A stretch of 64,000 bases of DNA from Streptacidiphilus rugosus AM-16. Lineage in GTDB: Bacteria; Actinomycetota; Actinomycetes; Streptomycetales; Streptomycetaceae. The notes beneath the pieces were generated by a model, which saw only the letters and a program-made list of their open reading frames with translations, had not been told where the DNA came from and searched no databases. Positions 8,032-17,118 of this stretch are shown piece by piece. Made by a program: the position numbers and the translations under genes. The DNA is taken from assembly GCF_000744655.1 (NCBI RefSeq), contig NZ_JQMJ01000004.1:4650001-4714000 (forward strand), read 5' to 3'. The number at the start of each line of letters is the position of its first letter. The first letter of the stretch is position 1.

Positions 8032-8975
8032 CCGTCGTACCGGGCCAGGGCCTGGGCCGCGACCTCGCGGGCGCGGTCCGCCAGGGACTGCGGGGCGACG
8101 ACGCGGCCGTCGGGGCCGAGCCGCAGCACCAGGCGCAGCAGGCTCGCCGGGTCCGGCGTGCGCAGCACGATCCGCAGGCCGCCGTCGGGGCGCTCCTCGG
8201 CCGCCTCGTGCGGGTAGTACTCGGCGACCCAGCGCCCGCCCGGGCCGACCTCGAGGATGACCTGGGGGTCCTCCGTGGACGGGCGGACCAGCCCCTCGGA
8301 CAGGTCGCGCAGCTCCAGCGGCGGCGGGTCGGAGGGGGTGTCCAGCACCTTGATCTCCGCGATCCGGTCCAGCCGGAAGATCCGCCGGTCCTCGGAGAGC
8401 CTGCACCAGGCCTCCAGGTAGGTGTGACCCTCGGTGACCAGCCGGATCGGGTCGACCTCCCGCTCGGTGAGCTCGCCGCGCCCGGAGGACCAGTACTGCA
8501 GCCACAGCCGCTTGCGCTCGGCGAACGCGCGGTCGATCTCGGCGAAGACGTCGCCCTCGGCCTCGAAGGTCACCCCGACCCGGGTGCTGCCCTCGGCCAC
8601 GTCCCCCGCGGCCGCCTCCAGCTTGGCGACCGCGCGGGTCAGCGCCTGGCGGTCGCGCTCGCGCAGGCCCGGCAGGCCGGCCACCGCGCGCGCGGCGACC
8701 AGCAGGGAGGTCGCCTCGTCGGCGGCGAGCCGCAGCGGCTGGGCGACGTCGTCGGGGTTGTGCCACCAGATCTGCTCGCCGTCGGTGTCGATGTCGAGCA
8801 GGTCGCCGCCGCGGAAGCTGGTGCCGCACATGGGCAGCACGCTCAGGTCGCGGATCAGCTCGCGCTCACTGACCCCGAAGGCGCGGGCCACCTCGCTGAC
8901 CCTGGCCCCCGGGCGCTCCCGCAGGTAGGTCACCAGCGACAGCATCCGTCGCGTCTGGTCGATGGCGCTGCTCAT
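8028..8975 (-). CDS. pafC: WYL-domain transcriptional regulator PafC
   Basis: A 315-residue protein with an N-terminal winged helix (residues 5-60), the WYL domain core (FAERKRLWLQYWSSGRGE, residues about 170-190) and a C-terminal extension. With PafB it forms PafBC, which in mycobacteria activates the RecA/LexA-independent DNA-damage response and responds to single-stranded DNA. The gene overlaps pafB by 4 nt (ATGA) and the downstream zinc-ribbon gene by 4 nt, giving a tightly coupled three-gene unit. The name follows the order pafB-pafC and similarity in domain layout. Confidence 0.9.
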   Translation of the reverse strand: MSSAIDQTRRMLSLVTYLRERPGARVSEVARAFGVSERELIRDLSVLPMCGTSFRGGDLLDIDTDGEQIWWHNPDDVAQPLRLAADEATSLLVAARAVAGLPGLRERDRQALTRAVAKLEAAAGDVAEGSTRVGVTFEAEGDVFAEIDRAFAERKRLWLQYWSSGRGELTEREVDPIRLVTEGHTYLEAWCRLSEDRRIFRLDRIAEIKVLDTPSDPPPLELRDLSEGLVRPSTEDPQVILEVGPGGRWVAEYYPHEAAEERPDGGLRIVLRTPDPASLLRLVLRLGPDGRVVAPQSLADRAREVAAQALARYDG

Positions 8976-9967
8976 GCTCCCGCCTCACTCTCAGGGGTGC
9001 CCGTCGCCACGGCCCGCAGCCTGGCGATCACCTCGGTACGCAGTTCGGCCGGGTCCACGACCACCGCGTCAGGTCCGAACTCGACCAGGTCAGCGGCCAG
9101 ACCGTGGCCGTAGGGGATCTCCAGCTCGTCCCACTCGCCGTCCACCGGCTCGGCCGCCAGCGCCTTCGCGCGCAGCGGGAACGCCGCCTTCCGGCGCACC
9201 CGGACGCGGGCCCGCTCGGTCGCGCCCTCGCCGGCGAAGCGGGCGACGGTCTGCCGGACGTCGACGTGATCGGGAACGGCCGCGGTGAACTGGCCGCCCT
9301 TGGAGCGGACCTTGCCCACGATCCGGCTGAGCCGGAAGACCCGCACGTCGGCGCGGTCACGGTCCCAGCCCGCCAGGTACCAGTGGCCGTGCCAGAACTC
9401 CAGCGCCCAGGGCTCGACCGTGCGGGCCTCGGCGACGGCCGAGCCGCTCTTGCGGTAGTCGAAGCCGACCGGGCGGCGGTCGCGCGCCGCGACCAGCAGC
9501 GGTTCGAAGGCCGCCTCGCGCGCGGGGATGCGCGGCTGCAGCGCGGTGCGGCCCTCGCCGCCGTCCTCGGCCAGCGAACCGGCCGCGCGCAGCTTCTGCA
9601 GCGCACCGCTGGCGGCTCCGGCCAGCCTGGCCTGCTCCCACACGCCGGCCGCCAGGCTGAGCGCGGCGGCCTCCTCCGCGTCCAGGTGGATCTCCGGCAG
9701 GCTGTTGACGTCACGTCGGGCCAGGTAGCCGAGCTCGCCGTCCAGCGGGTTCTCCACCACCTCGATGACCAGCCCGAGTTCGCGCAGGTCGTCCTTGTCC
9801 CGCTCGAACATCCGGTTGAAGGCGTCCTCGCTGACCGGCTCCCCCGCCGCCCCCGCCTCGCGGTAGGCCTCGATGGACGACCGCAGTTCCCGCTTGCTCA
9901 GCGGGCGCTTGGTGTTCATCAGGCACAGCGCGAGGTTCATCAGGCGCTCGGACTTGGCGATGGGCAT
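8972..9967 (-). CDS. pafB: WYL-domain transcriptional regulator PafB
   Basis: A 331-residue protein. The N-terminal winged helix is followed by the typical PafB segment MFERDKDDLRELG (near residue 53) and the WYL domain with VGFDYRKSG and WYLAGWDRDRADVRVFRLSR (near 170-215), then the C-terminal WCX domain. It works as the partner of PafC. The start ATG lies 12 nt after a GAAGGGTGAG ribosome site. It is the first gene of the pafBC unit; the terminator at 10061-10113 insulates it from the FKBP gene upstream. Confidence 0.9.
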   Translation of the reverse strand: MPIAKSERLMNLALCLMNTKRPLSKRELRSSIEAYREAGAAGEPVSEDAFNRMFERDKDDLRELGLVIEVVENPLDGELGYLARRDVNSLPEIHLDAEEAAALSLAAGVWEQARLAGAASGALQKLRAAGSLAEDGGEGRTALQPRIPAREAAFEPLLVAARDRRPVGFDYRKSGSAVAEARTVEPWALEFWHGHWYLAGWDRDRADVRVFRLSRIVGKVRSKGGQFTAAVPDHVDVRQTVARFAGEGATERARVRVRRKAAFPLRAKALAAEPVDGEWDELEIPYGHGLAADLVEFGPDAVVVDPAELRTEVIARLRAVATGTPESEAGA

Positions 9968-10060
9968 CGCTCACCCTTCTCTACACGCGGCACCGACCGC
10001 GCCCCGGCGCTTTCGACCGGGTATCAACTGACCGTACCGGTAGGCCCCTCGGGCACAAAG

Positions 10061-10113
10061 CGCACCCCCGCCCAAACGCCGCGCGTGGTAACGCGCGGCG
10101 GGACGGGGGTGCG
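10061..10113 (-). terminator. Double-stem terminator after the FKBP gene
   Basis: An outer stem CGCACCCCCG/CGGGGGTGCG (10061-10070, 10104-10113) encloses a perfect inner stem CGCCGCGCG/CGCGCGGCG (10077-10085, 10092-10100). It starts 28 nt past the FKBP stop and lies upstream of pafB. Confidence 0.8.
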
Positions 10114-10140
10114 AGGTACGGCAGGCCGCCGGGTGCCCGG

Positions 10141-10512
10141 TCAGACGCCCAGCAGGTCGACCACGAAGATCAGCGTCTCGCCCGGGGCGATCGCGTTGCC
10201 GGCGCCGCGGTCGCCGTAGGCGAGGTGCGCCGGGATGATCAGCTCGCGACGGCCGCCGACCTTCATGCCCTGGACGCCCTGGTCCCAGCCGGCGATGACC
10301 TGGCCGACACCGAGCTTGAAGCGCAGCGCCTGGCCGCGGTTCCAGCTGGCGTCGAACTCCTCGCCCGTGCTGAAGGCCACGCCGACGTAGTGGACGGAGA
10401 CGTTGGCCCCGGCCTTCGCCTCGGCGCCGTCGCCCTCCCAGATGTCGCGGATCTGCAGCGTGGTGGGGGCCTCGCCGCCCGGGAAGTCGATCTCCGGCTT
10501 CTCGATGCTCAA
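10141..10512 (-). CDS. FKBP-type peptidyl-prolyl cis-trans isomerase (cytosolic)
   Basis: A 123-residue single-domain FKBP without signal peptide. It has the canonical elements VSVHYVG, GEEFDASWNR, the VIAGWDQGVQGMKVGGRREL core, IPAHLAYGDRG and the terminal LIFVVDLL strand. FKBPs catalyse prolyl bond isomerisation and bind FK506/rapamycin. The neighbouring gene upstream is a second, lipid-anchored FKBP, and a stem-loop terminator follows. FKBP genes between pafA and pafB are usual in streptomycetes; a link to proteasome function is not established. Confidence 0.95.
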   Translation of the reverse strand: MSIEKPEIDFPGGEAPTTLQIRDIWEGDGAEAKAGANVSVHYVGVAFSTGEEFDASWNRGQALRFKLGVGQVIAGWDQGVQGMKVGGRRELIIPAHLAYGDRGAGNAIAPGETLIFVVDLLGV

Positions 10513-10562
10513 GGTAGTGCTCTCCTCAGTCTCTCTACTGCTGGGTACTGCTGAGCCCTACG

Positions 10563-11576
10563 TTACGCGGCGCCGACGATGTCCACGACGAAGACCAGGT
10601 TCGAGTTGGCCGGAATGCCCTGGTTGCCCTGCGCGCCGTAGCCGTCCGCGGACGGGATGGAGATCAGCACCCGGGAGCCGACGGTCTGGCCGACCAGCGC
10701 CTTGTCCCAGCCGGGGATGACCTGGCCCTTGCCGATCACGAAGCTGGTCGCGCCGCCGTGGTTCCAGGAGGAGTCGAAGACCGAGCCGTTGCTGAGCAGC
10801 GCGCCGGTGTACTGCGCGATGAGCTGCTGGCCGGCCTTCACCGCCGGGCCCTTGCCCTTGACCAGCACCGCGACGCCGAGCTTCTTCGGGTTCTTCTGGG
10901 CGGCGGTGATGGTGAAGCTGGCCGCGGCCTTGTCCTTGACGTTGGCGGTGGGCAGGTCCGCCGGGGCGGTCTGGGCGTCGCCCTGCGCGGTGGCGTCGTA
11001 GGGCACGCCCGCGGTGATGTCCATGACCATGACCAGCGTGTCATGGCAGGTGATCTTCAGCTGCGAGTAGCCCGCGTTGCCGAAACCGGCCGCCGGCGGG
11101 GCGACGACCAGGACCCGGCTGCCCACCTTCTGACCCTGGACCGCCTTGCTGAACATCGGCAGCATCGGGGTGGTGTGCTGGTTGTTGACGGCCGCGCCGC
11201 CACCGTCGGCGTAGGAGTTCTGGAAGGACTTGCCGCCCCAGGTCTGCCCGACGATGTTGAAGCCGACCACGTCGTCCGAGGTCACCGTGGAGCCGGTGCC
11301 CTGGGACAGGGTCTTGATCACGAACTTCCCGTCCGGGTCGCCCTTCGGCACCGTGATCGTGGCGCTCTTGCCGAACTCGCCGGCGACGGTCGGCAGCGTG
11401 CTGTCGCTGTTGACGACCGCGGGAACCGGCAGCTTGGCCGCGGCGGCGCTGCTGCTGGGGTCGGGGCAGGGGGCGGCGCTGCTCGCGGTGCCCGAGGCCT
11501 GCTTGCTGCTGCTCCCACAGCCGGTGAGCAGCAGCGCGGGCGCGAGAAGCAGCGCGGCAGCGAGTCGTCGGCGCAC
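10563..11576 (-). CDS. Lipoprotein with tandem FKBP-type domains
   Basis: A 337-residue exported protein. The start is the GTG at 11576 (AAGGA upstream); it gives an ideal lipoprotein signal peptide, RRRL then a hydrophobic run ending in the lipobox LLTGC. Two FKBP-like halves follow. The first (about residues 60-185) is divergent, keeping VGFNIVGQTWGGKSFQNSY and MFSKAVQGQKVGSRVLV. The second (about 235-337) is canonical: YTGALLSNGSVFDSSW, VIPGWDKALVGQTVGSRVL, NLVFVVDIVG. It is probably a cell-surface folding factor. The first domain may be inactive. Confidence 0.9.
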   Translation of the reverse strand: MRRRLAAALLLAPALLLTGCGSSSKQASGTASSAAPCPDPSSSAAAAKLPVPAVVNSDSTLPTVAGEFGKSATITVPKGDPDGKFVIKTLSQGTGSTVTSDDVVGFNIVGQTWGGKSFQNSYADGGGAAVNNQHTTPMLPMFSKAVQGQKVGSRVLVVAPPAAGFGNAGYSQLKITCHDTLVMVMDITAGVPYDATAQGDAQTAPADLPTANVKDKAAASFTITAAQKNPKKLGVAVLVKGKGPAVKAGQQLIAQYTGALLSNGSVFDSSWNHGGATSFVIGKGQVIPGWDKALVGQTVGSRVLISIPSADGYGAQGNQGIPANSNLVFVVDIVGAA

Positions 11577-11703
11577 GGTGATCCTTAGAGGGTGAGCGGG
11601 TTCCGATGGTCCGCGCCACTCTATGGCCTTGCGCCGACTCCTCGCTGAGACCTCAGCCACATCACCGGTCACATTCCGGCTGTATTTCGGCCGGGAATGC
11701 GTC

Positions 11704-13065
11704 TCACATTCCGGCGATGAGCTTTTCCACTCGTTCGTCGACGGAGCGGAACGGGTCCTTGCACAGCACCGTGCGCTGCGCCTGGTCGTTCAGCTTGAGG
11801 TGCACCCAGTCCACGGTGAAGTCGCGGCGCTGCTCCTGCGCGCGGCGGATGAAATCGCCGCGCAGCCGCGCCCTGGTGGTCTGCGGAGGCACCGACTTGG
11901 CCTCGAAGATCTTCAGGTCGTCGCTGACCCGCTCGGCCTGCCCGCGGTTCTGCAGCAGGTAGTACAGGCCGCGGCGGCGGTGGATGTCGTGGTACGCGAG
12001 GTCGATCTGGGCCACGCGCGGGTGCGACATGCTCATGCCGTTCTTGGCCCGGTAGCGCTCGATCAGCTGGTACTTCATGACCCAGTCGATCTCGCGGTCC
12101 ACCTTGGAGTAGTCCTCGGTGCGGATCGCCTCCAGGGTGCGGCCCCACAGGTCGAGCACCCTGGCGATGGTGCCGGAGCGGATGCCCCGGTTGTCCGCGA
12201 AGTCGCTCGCCTTCTGGAAGTACTCCTGCTGGATCTCCAGCGCGCTGGCCTCGCGGCCGTTCGCCAGCCGGACCAGCCGGGAGCCGGTCAGGTCGTGCGA
12301 GACCTCGCGGATCGCCCGGATGGGGTTCTCCAGGGTGAGGTCGCGCAGCACCGTGCCGGCCTCGATCATGCGCAGCACCAGGTCGGTCGCGCCGACCTTG
12401 AGCAGGGTGGTGGTCTCCGACATGTTGGAGTCGCCGACGATGACGTGCAGCCTGCGGTAGCGCTCGGCGTCCGCGTGCGGCTCGTCGCGGGTGTTGATGA
12501 TCGGGCGGGACCGGGTGGTCGCCGAGCTGACGCCCTCCCAGATGTGCTCGGCGCGCTGGCTGACGCAGTAGACCGCGCCGCGCGGGGTCTGCAGCACCTT
12601 GCCGGCGCCGCAGATCAGCTGCCGGGTGACCAGGAAGGGGATCAGGATGTCGGCCAGGCGGGAGAACTCGCCGTGCCGGGCCACCAGGTAGTTCTCGTGG
12701 CAGCCGTAGGAGTTGCCGGCGGAGTCGGTGTTGTTCTTGAAGAGGTAGACGTCGCCCGCGATGCCCTCCTCGTGGAGCCGGCGCTCGGCGTCCACCAGCA
12801 GGCCCTCGAGGATGCGCTCCCCCGCCTTGTCGTGCGTCACCAGCTCGGCGACGTCGTCGCACTCGGGGGTGGCGTACTCGGGGTGGGAACCCACGTCCAG
12901 GTAGAGGCGGGCCCCGTTGCGCAGGAACACGTTGCTGCTGCGGCCCCATGACACGACACGGCGGAAGAGGTACCTGGCCACCTCGTCCGGGGACAGTCGT
13001 CGCTGCCCCCGGAACGTGCAGGTGACGCCGTACTCGTTCTCCAACCCGAAGATTCGGCGGTCCAT
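11704..13065 (-). CDS. pafA: Pup-protein ligase PafA
   Basis: A 453-residue enzyme that activates the C-terminal Glu of Pup with ATP and links it to substrate lysines. The N-terminus is the diagnostic [16 protein letters not shown]. The glutamine-synthetase-like fold carries the catalytic Asp in [17 protein letters not shown] and the nucleotide-binding [20 protein letters not shown]. It lacks the Dop-loop insertion seen in the paralogue at 15435-16946. Length is normal. It directly follows prcA (52-nt gap) on the same strand. Confidence 0.97.
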   Translation of the reverse strand: MDRRIFGLENEYGVTCTFRGQRRLSPDEVARYLFRRVVSWGRSSNVFLRNGARLYLDVGSHPEYATPECDDVAELVTHDKAGERILEGLLVDAERRLHEEGIAGDVYLFKNNTDSAGNSYGCHENYLVARHGEFSRLADILIPFLVTRQLICGAGKVLQTPRGAVYCVSQRAEHIWEGVSSATTRSRPIINTRDEPHADAERYRRLHVIVGDSNMSETTTLLKVGATDLVLRMIEAGTVLRDLTLENPIRAIREVSHDLTGSRLVRLANGREASALEIQQEYFQKASDFADNRGIRSGTIARVLDLWGRTLEAIRTEDYSKVDREIDWVMKYQLIERYRAKNGMSMSHPRVAQIDLAYHDIHRRRGLYYLLQNRGQAERVSDDLKIFEAKSVPPQTTRARLRGDFIRRAQEQRRDFTVDWVHLKLNDQAQRTVLCKDPFRSVDERVEKLIAGM

Positions 13066-13117
13066 GCCTAGTTGTTCACCTTCCCCGCCTGTTCGAAACC
13101 ACTGGGAAGAGCTGCTG

Positions 13118-13891
13118 CTACTCCCCCTCGGTCGCCGCGGCCGAGGAACCGGCCTCCGGCTCCTGGTCGTCGTCGGAGGCGGCGCTGGCGTCGCCCTCCA
13201 GCAGCCGGCCGAGCTGGGTGCCCAGCAGCCGCTTGAACTTGCGCTGCTGCCAGCGGCCGCGGTCGAGCACCGCGACCTCCAGCTGATCCGGGGTCAGCGT
13301 GCGCGCGGCGCCGCCGTTCGGATCCCTGGCCAGGCCGTCGACGGCCAGCTTGAGCGCCTCGGGCAGCGTCATGCCCTCCTGGTGGCGCTGCTCCAGGTAG
13401 GTGGCGATGGACTCTGAGCTGCCGCCGACGGCGACGGTGCCGTGCTCGTCGACCACCGAGCCGTCCGGGGTGAGCCGGTAGATCTGGTCGTCCCCCGGGG
13501 TCCGACCGACCTCGGCCACCACCAGCTCGACCTCGTAGGGCTTCTCCCCGGTGGAGGAGAAGATGGTGCCCAGCGTCTGCGCGTAGACGTTGGCCAGGCC
13601 GCGCGCGTTGACGTCGGCCCGGTCGTAGGAGTACCCGCGCAGGTCGGCGTAACGGACGCCGCCGATGCGGAGGTTCTCGAACTCGTTGTAGCGGCCGACG
13701 GCGGCGAAGGCGATCCGGTCGTAGATCTCCGAGACCTTGTGCAGCGCGCGGGAGGTGTTCTCCGCGACGAAGACGATGCCGTCGGTGTAGGTGAGCACGA
13801 CCACGCTGCGCCCGCGCGCGATGCCCTTGCGGGCGTACTCGGCACGGTCGGCCATGGCCTGCTGGGGTGAGACGTAGAACGGCGTCGACAC
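13118..13891 (-). CDS. prcA: 20S proteasome alpha subunit PrcA
   Basis: A 257-residue alpha subunit of the 20S core. It starts [13 protein letters not shown] with the N-terminal gate segment and the [14 protein letters not shown] motif. The proteasome fold follows with GIVFVAEN and ELVVAEVG. The last 30 residues are acidic and Ala/Ser-rich, as in streptomycetes. Alpha rings form the gate that docks ARC/Mpa. It lies 47 nt after prcB; the two are expected to be co-transcribed and co-assemble. Confidence 0.97.
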   Translation of the reverse strand: MSTPFYVSPQQAMADRAEYARKGIARGRSVVVLTYTDGIVFVAENTSRALHKVSEIYDRIAFAAVGRYNEFENLRIGGVRYADLRGYSYDRADVNARGLANVYAQTLGTIFSSTGEKPYEVELVVAEVGRTPGDDQIYRLTPDGSVVDEHGTVAVGGSSESIATYLEQRHQEGMTLPEALKLAVDGLARDPNGGAARTLTPDQLEVAVLDRGRWQQRKFKRLLGTQLGRLLEGDASAASDDDQEPEAGSSAAATEGE

Positions 13892-13938
13892 CGGCGGTCG
13901 CCCCTTTTCTGCTTGTCGTTCGGTGAGGTGAGTGGGGG

Positions 13939-14784
13939 TCAGAGCAGCGGGGCCTGCGGCCCGTCCGGCTGCTCGAGCCGGTGGCCGAGGACCGTCTTGG
14001 CCACCTCGCCGACCTCGTCGTCGGCCAGGCGCCTGAAGCCCTCGTCGGTGATCACGGAGACGATCGGGAAGATCCGGCGCGTCAGGTCGGGCCCACCGGT
14101 GGCGGAGTCGTCGTCGGCGGCGTCGTAGAGCGCCTGGACGACCACCATGGCCGCCTGCTCGGCGGAGAGGTCGTGCCGGTAGAGCTTCTTCATCGAGCCC
14201 TTGGCGAAGAGCGAGCCCGAGCCCGTCGCCGCGAAGCCGGTCTCCTCGGAACGGCCGCCGGTGACGTCGTAGGTGAAGATCCGGCCCTTGCCCTGGTCCA
14301 GGTCGTAGCCGGCGAAGAGCGGCACCACGGCCAGGCCCTGCATCGCCATCCCCAGGTTGCCCCGGATCATCGTGGTGAGGCGGTTGGCCTTGCCCTCCAG
14401 GGAGAGCGAGGTGCCCTCGATCTTCTCGTAGTGCTCCAGCTCCAGCTGGAACAGGCGCACCATCTCGACCGCAAGACCGGCGGTGCCGGCGATGCCGACC
14501 GCGGAGTACTCGTCGGCGGGGAAGACCTTCTCGATGTCGCGCTGGGCGATGATGTTGCCCATGGTCGCCCGGCGGTCACCCGCGATCACCACGCCGCCGT
14601 CGAAGGTGGCGGAGACGATCGTGGTGCCGTGCGGCGCCTCGATCGGCGCCATGCCCACGGGCAGGGTGCGCCGCCCGGGGAGCAGCTCCGGCTGGTGGTC
14701 GGCGAGGAACTCGATGAACGAGGACGACCCCGGGGTCAAGAAGGCAGCCGGCAGACGCCCGGTGCTACCAAAGTTGGCTTCCAC
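13939..14784 (-). CDS. prcB: 20S proteasome beta subunit PrcB
   Basis: A 281-residue catalytic subunit made as a precursor. The 53-residue propeptide ([17 protein letters not shown]...) ends in PHG, and autocleavage would expose Thr54 of TTIVSATF as the nucleophile. Asp and Lys of the active site fit [10 protein letters not shown] chose the GTG at 14784: it has GGAAGGG five nt upstream and gives the family N-terminus [10 protein letters not shown]. The frame stays open 27 codons further upstream only because a broken endonuclease VII gene happens to be in phase there. Those residues are not part of PrcB. Confidence 0.96.
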   Translation of the reverse strand: MEANFGSTGRLPAAFLTPGSSSFIEFLADHQPELLPGRRTLPVGMAPIEAPHGTTIVSATFDGGVVIAGDRRATMGNIIAQRDIEKVFPADEYSAVGIAGTAGLAVEMVRLFQLELEHYEKIEGTSLSLEGKANRLTTMIRGNLGMAMQGLAVVPLFAGYDLDQGKGRIFTYDVTGGRSEETGFAATGSGSLFAKGSMKKLYRHDLSAEQAAMVVVQALYDAADDDSATGGPDLTRRIFPIVSVITDEGFRRLADDEVGEVAKTVLGHRLEQPDGPQAPLL

Positions 14785-14880
14785 AGGTTCCCTTCCAGAG
14801 AGCGCCGCGTTGCAGGCGAAGCAGCGGATGCCTCGGACCCTACCCGTTTGGTGGTCGTGATCCACATGTTCCGCTCGGGC
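14736..14880 (-). pseudogene. Endonuclease VII (HNH) gene remnant overlapping prcB
   Basis: In the frame continuous with prcB, codons before the prcB start encode [15 protein letters not shown] followed by CFACNAAL, the metal-binding HNH core of recombination-endonuclease-VII proteins. The conserved end of that family ([14 protein letters not shown] then V.RLPS and a stop at 14736) is present, but in another frame and directly abutting, so the middle of the protein is missing. The first CxxC half and any start codon are also missing. Streptomycetes normally carry an intact gene here whose 3' end overlaps prcB. The tail is probably kept only because it is also prcB sequence. Confidence 0.75.
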
Positions 14881-14896
14881 GGAAATCGGCGGAGCG

Positions 14897-14984
14897 GTGC
14901 CGGCAGTGCGACGAGGCCTTTTGCGGGCCGGTTTCGGCCGTCACTGCCGGCACGTCGAGCGTTCGACCTTCGAGTCGAAGGTCG
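14897..14984 (-). terminator. Two stem-loops between pup and prcB
   Basis: CGACCTTCGA/TCGAAGGTCG (14964-14973, 14975-14984) starts 2 nt past the pup stop. A second perfect 12-bp inverted repeat, GTGCCGGCAGTG/CACTGCCGGCAC (14897-14908, 14942-14953), follows. Together they could terminate or attenuate transcription from pup, or act as an mRNA 3' boundary, so that pup is expressed more than prcBA. Confidence 0.6.
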
Positions 14985-14986
14985 GA

Positions 14987-15205
14987 TCACTCGCCGCCCT
15001 TCTGAACGAACCCGCGCACGAAGTCCTCGGCGTTGGACTCGAGCACCTCGTCGATCTCGTCGAGGACCGCGTCCACGTCGTCGTCGAGCTTCTCCTTGCG
15101 CTCCTTGAGGTCGGAGGCCTCGTTGGCCTCGACTTCGGTCTCCTCGACCTCCTCCGAGGAACGGTTCGCCCGCTGCTGACCGCCGCCGGTGTCCTTGGTC
15201 GCCAT
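14987..15205 (-). CDS. pup: Prokaryotic ubiquitin-like protein Pup
   Basis: A 72-residue, largely disordered modifier. It starts MATKDTGGGQQ and has the acidic coiled region DLKERKEKLDDDVDAVLDEI that binds Mpa/ARC. It ends FVQKGGE, so the conjugating C-terminal residue is already Glu; deamidation by Dop would not be needed before ligation by PafA. I prefer the ATG at 15205 over the GTG three codons upstream because it gives the conserved N-terminus. The 229 nt between pup and dop hold a 12-nt direct repeat, TCGATCGTTGCC, at 15228-15239 and 15325-15336 and probably the pup promoter. Confidence 0.97.
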   Translation of the reverse strand: MATKDTGGGQQRANRSSEEVEETEVEANEASDLKERKEKLDDDVDAVLDEIDEVLESNAEDFVRGFVQKGGE

Positions 15206-15434
15206 TGCCCTCACCCCGCTCAGATACTCGATCGTTGCCTGGTTGTGCTGACTCGTCGCGCTGGTCAGACCCTATACACGAGGTGGCCGAGTTCGCCTCG
15301 TCTTCGGCCTGTAGTCGATGAACGTCGATCGTTGCCCGGATGATGCCCAACCGGATGCAGTTCACCCATCGTGCACGCCCGCCCGCGATCGGTTACGCCG
15401 AGCGCGTACACGTGTTCTCCGGGAACTTTCCCGA

Positions 15435-16946
15435 TCAGCCTCCGCTGAGGACGCGCACCAGCTCCTCCGCCGTGCGGCAGCGGTCCAGCAGCGCCTTGAC
15501 GTGGTTCCTGGTCCCGCGCAGCGGTTCCAGGGTGGGCACGCGCTGCAGGGAGTCCCGGCCGGGGATGTCGAAGATGACCGAGTCCCAGGACGCCGCGGCC
15601 ACGTGGTCGGCGTACTGCTCCAGGCAGCGGCCGCGGAAGTAGGCGCGGGTGTCCTCCGGGGGCTTGTGTGCGGCCCGCAGCACCTCGTCGTCGTCCAGCA
15701 GCCGCTCCATCCTGCCGCGGGCCGCCAGGCGGTTGTAGAGGCCCTTCTCGGCCCTCACGTCCGCGTACTGGAGGTCGACCAGGTGCAGCCTGGCGTCGTC
15801 CCAGTCCAGGTTGTCGCGGCGGCGGTAGCCCTCGAGGATCTCCTTCTTGGCGACCCAGTCGAGCTGGCGCGAGAGCGACATCGGATCGCGCTCCAGCCGG
15901 CCGAGCACGTCCTCCCAGCGGTCCAGCACGTCGCGGGTCTGCTCGTCGGCGTCCTGGCCGTAGCGGTCCTCGACGTACTTGCGGGCCAGCTCGCAGTACT
16001 CCATCTGGAGCTGCACGGCGGTCAGCTTGCGGCCGCTGCGCAGCTGCACCAGCTGCTGCAGCGAGGGGTCGTGGGAGACCCGGTGCAGGGTGCGCACCGG
16101 CTGGTCGACGACCAGGTCGACGCTGATGAAGCCGTCCTCGATCATGGAGAGCACCAGCGCGGTGGTGCCGAGCTTGAGGTAGGTGGAGATCTCGGAGAGG
16201 TTGGCGTCCCCGATGATGACGTGCAGCCTGCGGTACTTCTCCGCGTCGGCGTGCGGTTCGTCGCGGGTGTTGATGATGGGCCGCTTGAGGGTGGTCTCCA
16301 GGCCGACCTCGACCTCGAAGTAGTCCGCCCGCTGACTGAGCTGGAAGCCCTGGGCCGAGCCGTCCTGGTTGATGCCGACCCGCCCGGCGCCGGTGACCAC
16401 CTGGCGGGAGACGAAGAAGGGCGTCAGGTGGCGCACGATGTCCGCGAACGGCGTGGCCCGCTTCATCAGGTAGTTCTCGTGGGTGCCGTAGGAGGCGCCC
16501 TTGTTGTCGGTGTTGTTCTTGTAGAGGTGGATCGGCTGCGCGCCGGGCAGCTGCAGGGCGCGGTTGGCCGCCTCCTCCATGATCCGCTCGCCGGCCTTGT
16601 CCCAGAGCACCGCGTCACGCGGGTTGGTCACCTCGGGCGAGGAGTACTCGGGGTGGGCGTGGTCCACGTAGAACCGCGCGCCGTTGGTGAGGATGATGTT
16701 GGCGAGGCCGATGTCCTCGTCGGTCAGCTGGCTGGCGTCCGCCGCGTCCCTGGCCAGGTCGAAGCCGCGCGCGTCGCGCAGCGGGTTCTCCTCCTCGAAG
16801 TCCCAGCGGGCCCGCCGGGCCCGGTGCATCGCCGCCGCGTAGGCGTTGACCACCTGGGACGAGGTGAGCATGGCATTGGCGTTGGGGTGACCCGGAACGG
16901 AGATCCCGTACTCCGTCTCGATACCCATGACGCGCCGTACAGACAT
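15435..16946 (-). CDS. dop: Pup deamidase/depupylase Dop
   Basis: A 503-residue paralogue of PafA. It starts [19 protein letters not shown] and has the Dop-specific loop (about residues 52-85, including [20 protein letters not shown]), the catalytic Asp region [15 protein letters not shown] and the ATP-site motif [20 protein letters not shown]. Dop removes Pup from conjugates and, where Pup ends in Gln, deamidates it. The ATG at 16946 has GGAGGG six nt upstream; the in-frame extension to 17057 lacks family similarity. A strong terminator separates it from arc, so it probably has its own promoter in 16947-17037. Confidence 0.97.
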   Translation of the reverse strand: MSVRRVMGIETEYGISVPGHPNANAMLTSSQVVNAYAAAMHRARRARWDFEEENPLRDARGFDLARDAADASQLTDEDIGLANIILTNGARFYVDHAHPEYSSPEVTNPRDAVLWDKAGERIMEEAANRALQLPGAQPIHLYKNNTDNKGASYGTHENYLMKRATPFADIVRHLTPFFVSRQVVTGAGRVGINQDGSAQGFQLSQRADYFEVEVGLETTLKRPIINTRDEPHADAEKYRRLHVIIGDANLSEISTYLKLGTTALVLSMIEDGFISVDLVVDQPVRTLHRVSHDPSLQQLVQLRSGRKLTAVQLQMEYCELARKYVEDRYGQDADEQTRDVLDRWEDVLGRLERDPMSLSRQLDWVAKKEILEGYRRRDNLDWDDARLHLVDLQYADVRAEKGLYNRLAARGRMERLLDDDEVLRAAHKPPEDTRAYFRGRCLEQYADHVAAASWDSVIFDIPGRDSLQRVPTLEPLRGTRNHVKALLDRCRTAEELVRVLSGG

Positions 16947-17037
16947 GCGGCCCTCCTTCGCGCTACCGCGGACGAACCGGTGCGGTAACCCGAGACTAGA
17001 ACTGCGGGCTGACAACCGGGAGATCGCTGACACGAAC

Positions 17038-17075
17038 GTCCGGCTGCGAGGGCCCACGGGCTCCCGCAGCCGGAC
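17038..17075 (-). terminator. Terminator between arc and dop
   Basis: A perfect 11-bp stem GTCCGGCTGCG/CGCAGCCGGAC (17038-17048, 17065-17075), with partial pairing inside the 16-nt loop, lies 43 nt past the arc stop. Confidence 0.75.
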
Positions 17076-17118
17076 GGTTTTCGGACTGTGCTGACCTGTG
17101 TGTTCCTGCTGGTCGTGC

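Noticed and set aside
13939..14865. PrcB with a 27-residue N-terminal extension carrying an HNH-like motif (a fusion protein).
   Set aside because: The GTG at 14784 has an ideal ribosome site and the family N-terminus; the extension is the remnant of the endonuclease VII gene that happens to be in phase.
11704..16946. pafA and dop as a recent gene duplication or assembly duplicate.
   Set aside because: They are the known ancient paralogues with clearly different sequences and the Dop-specific loop.
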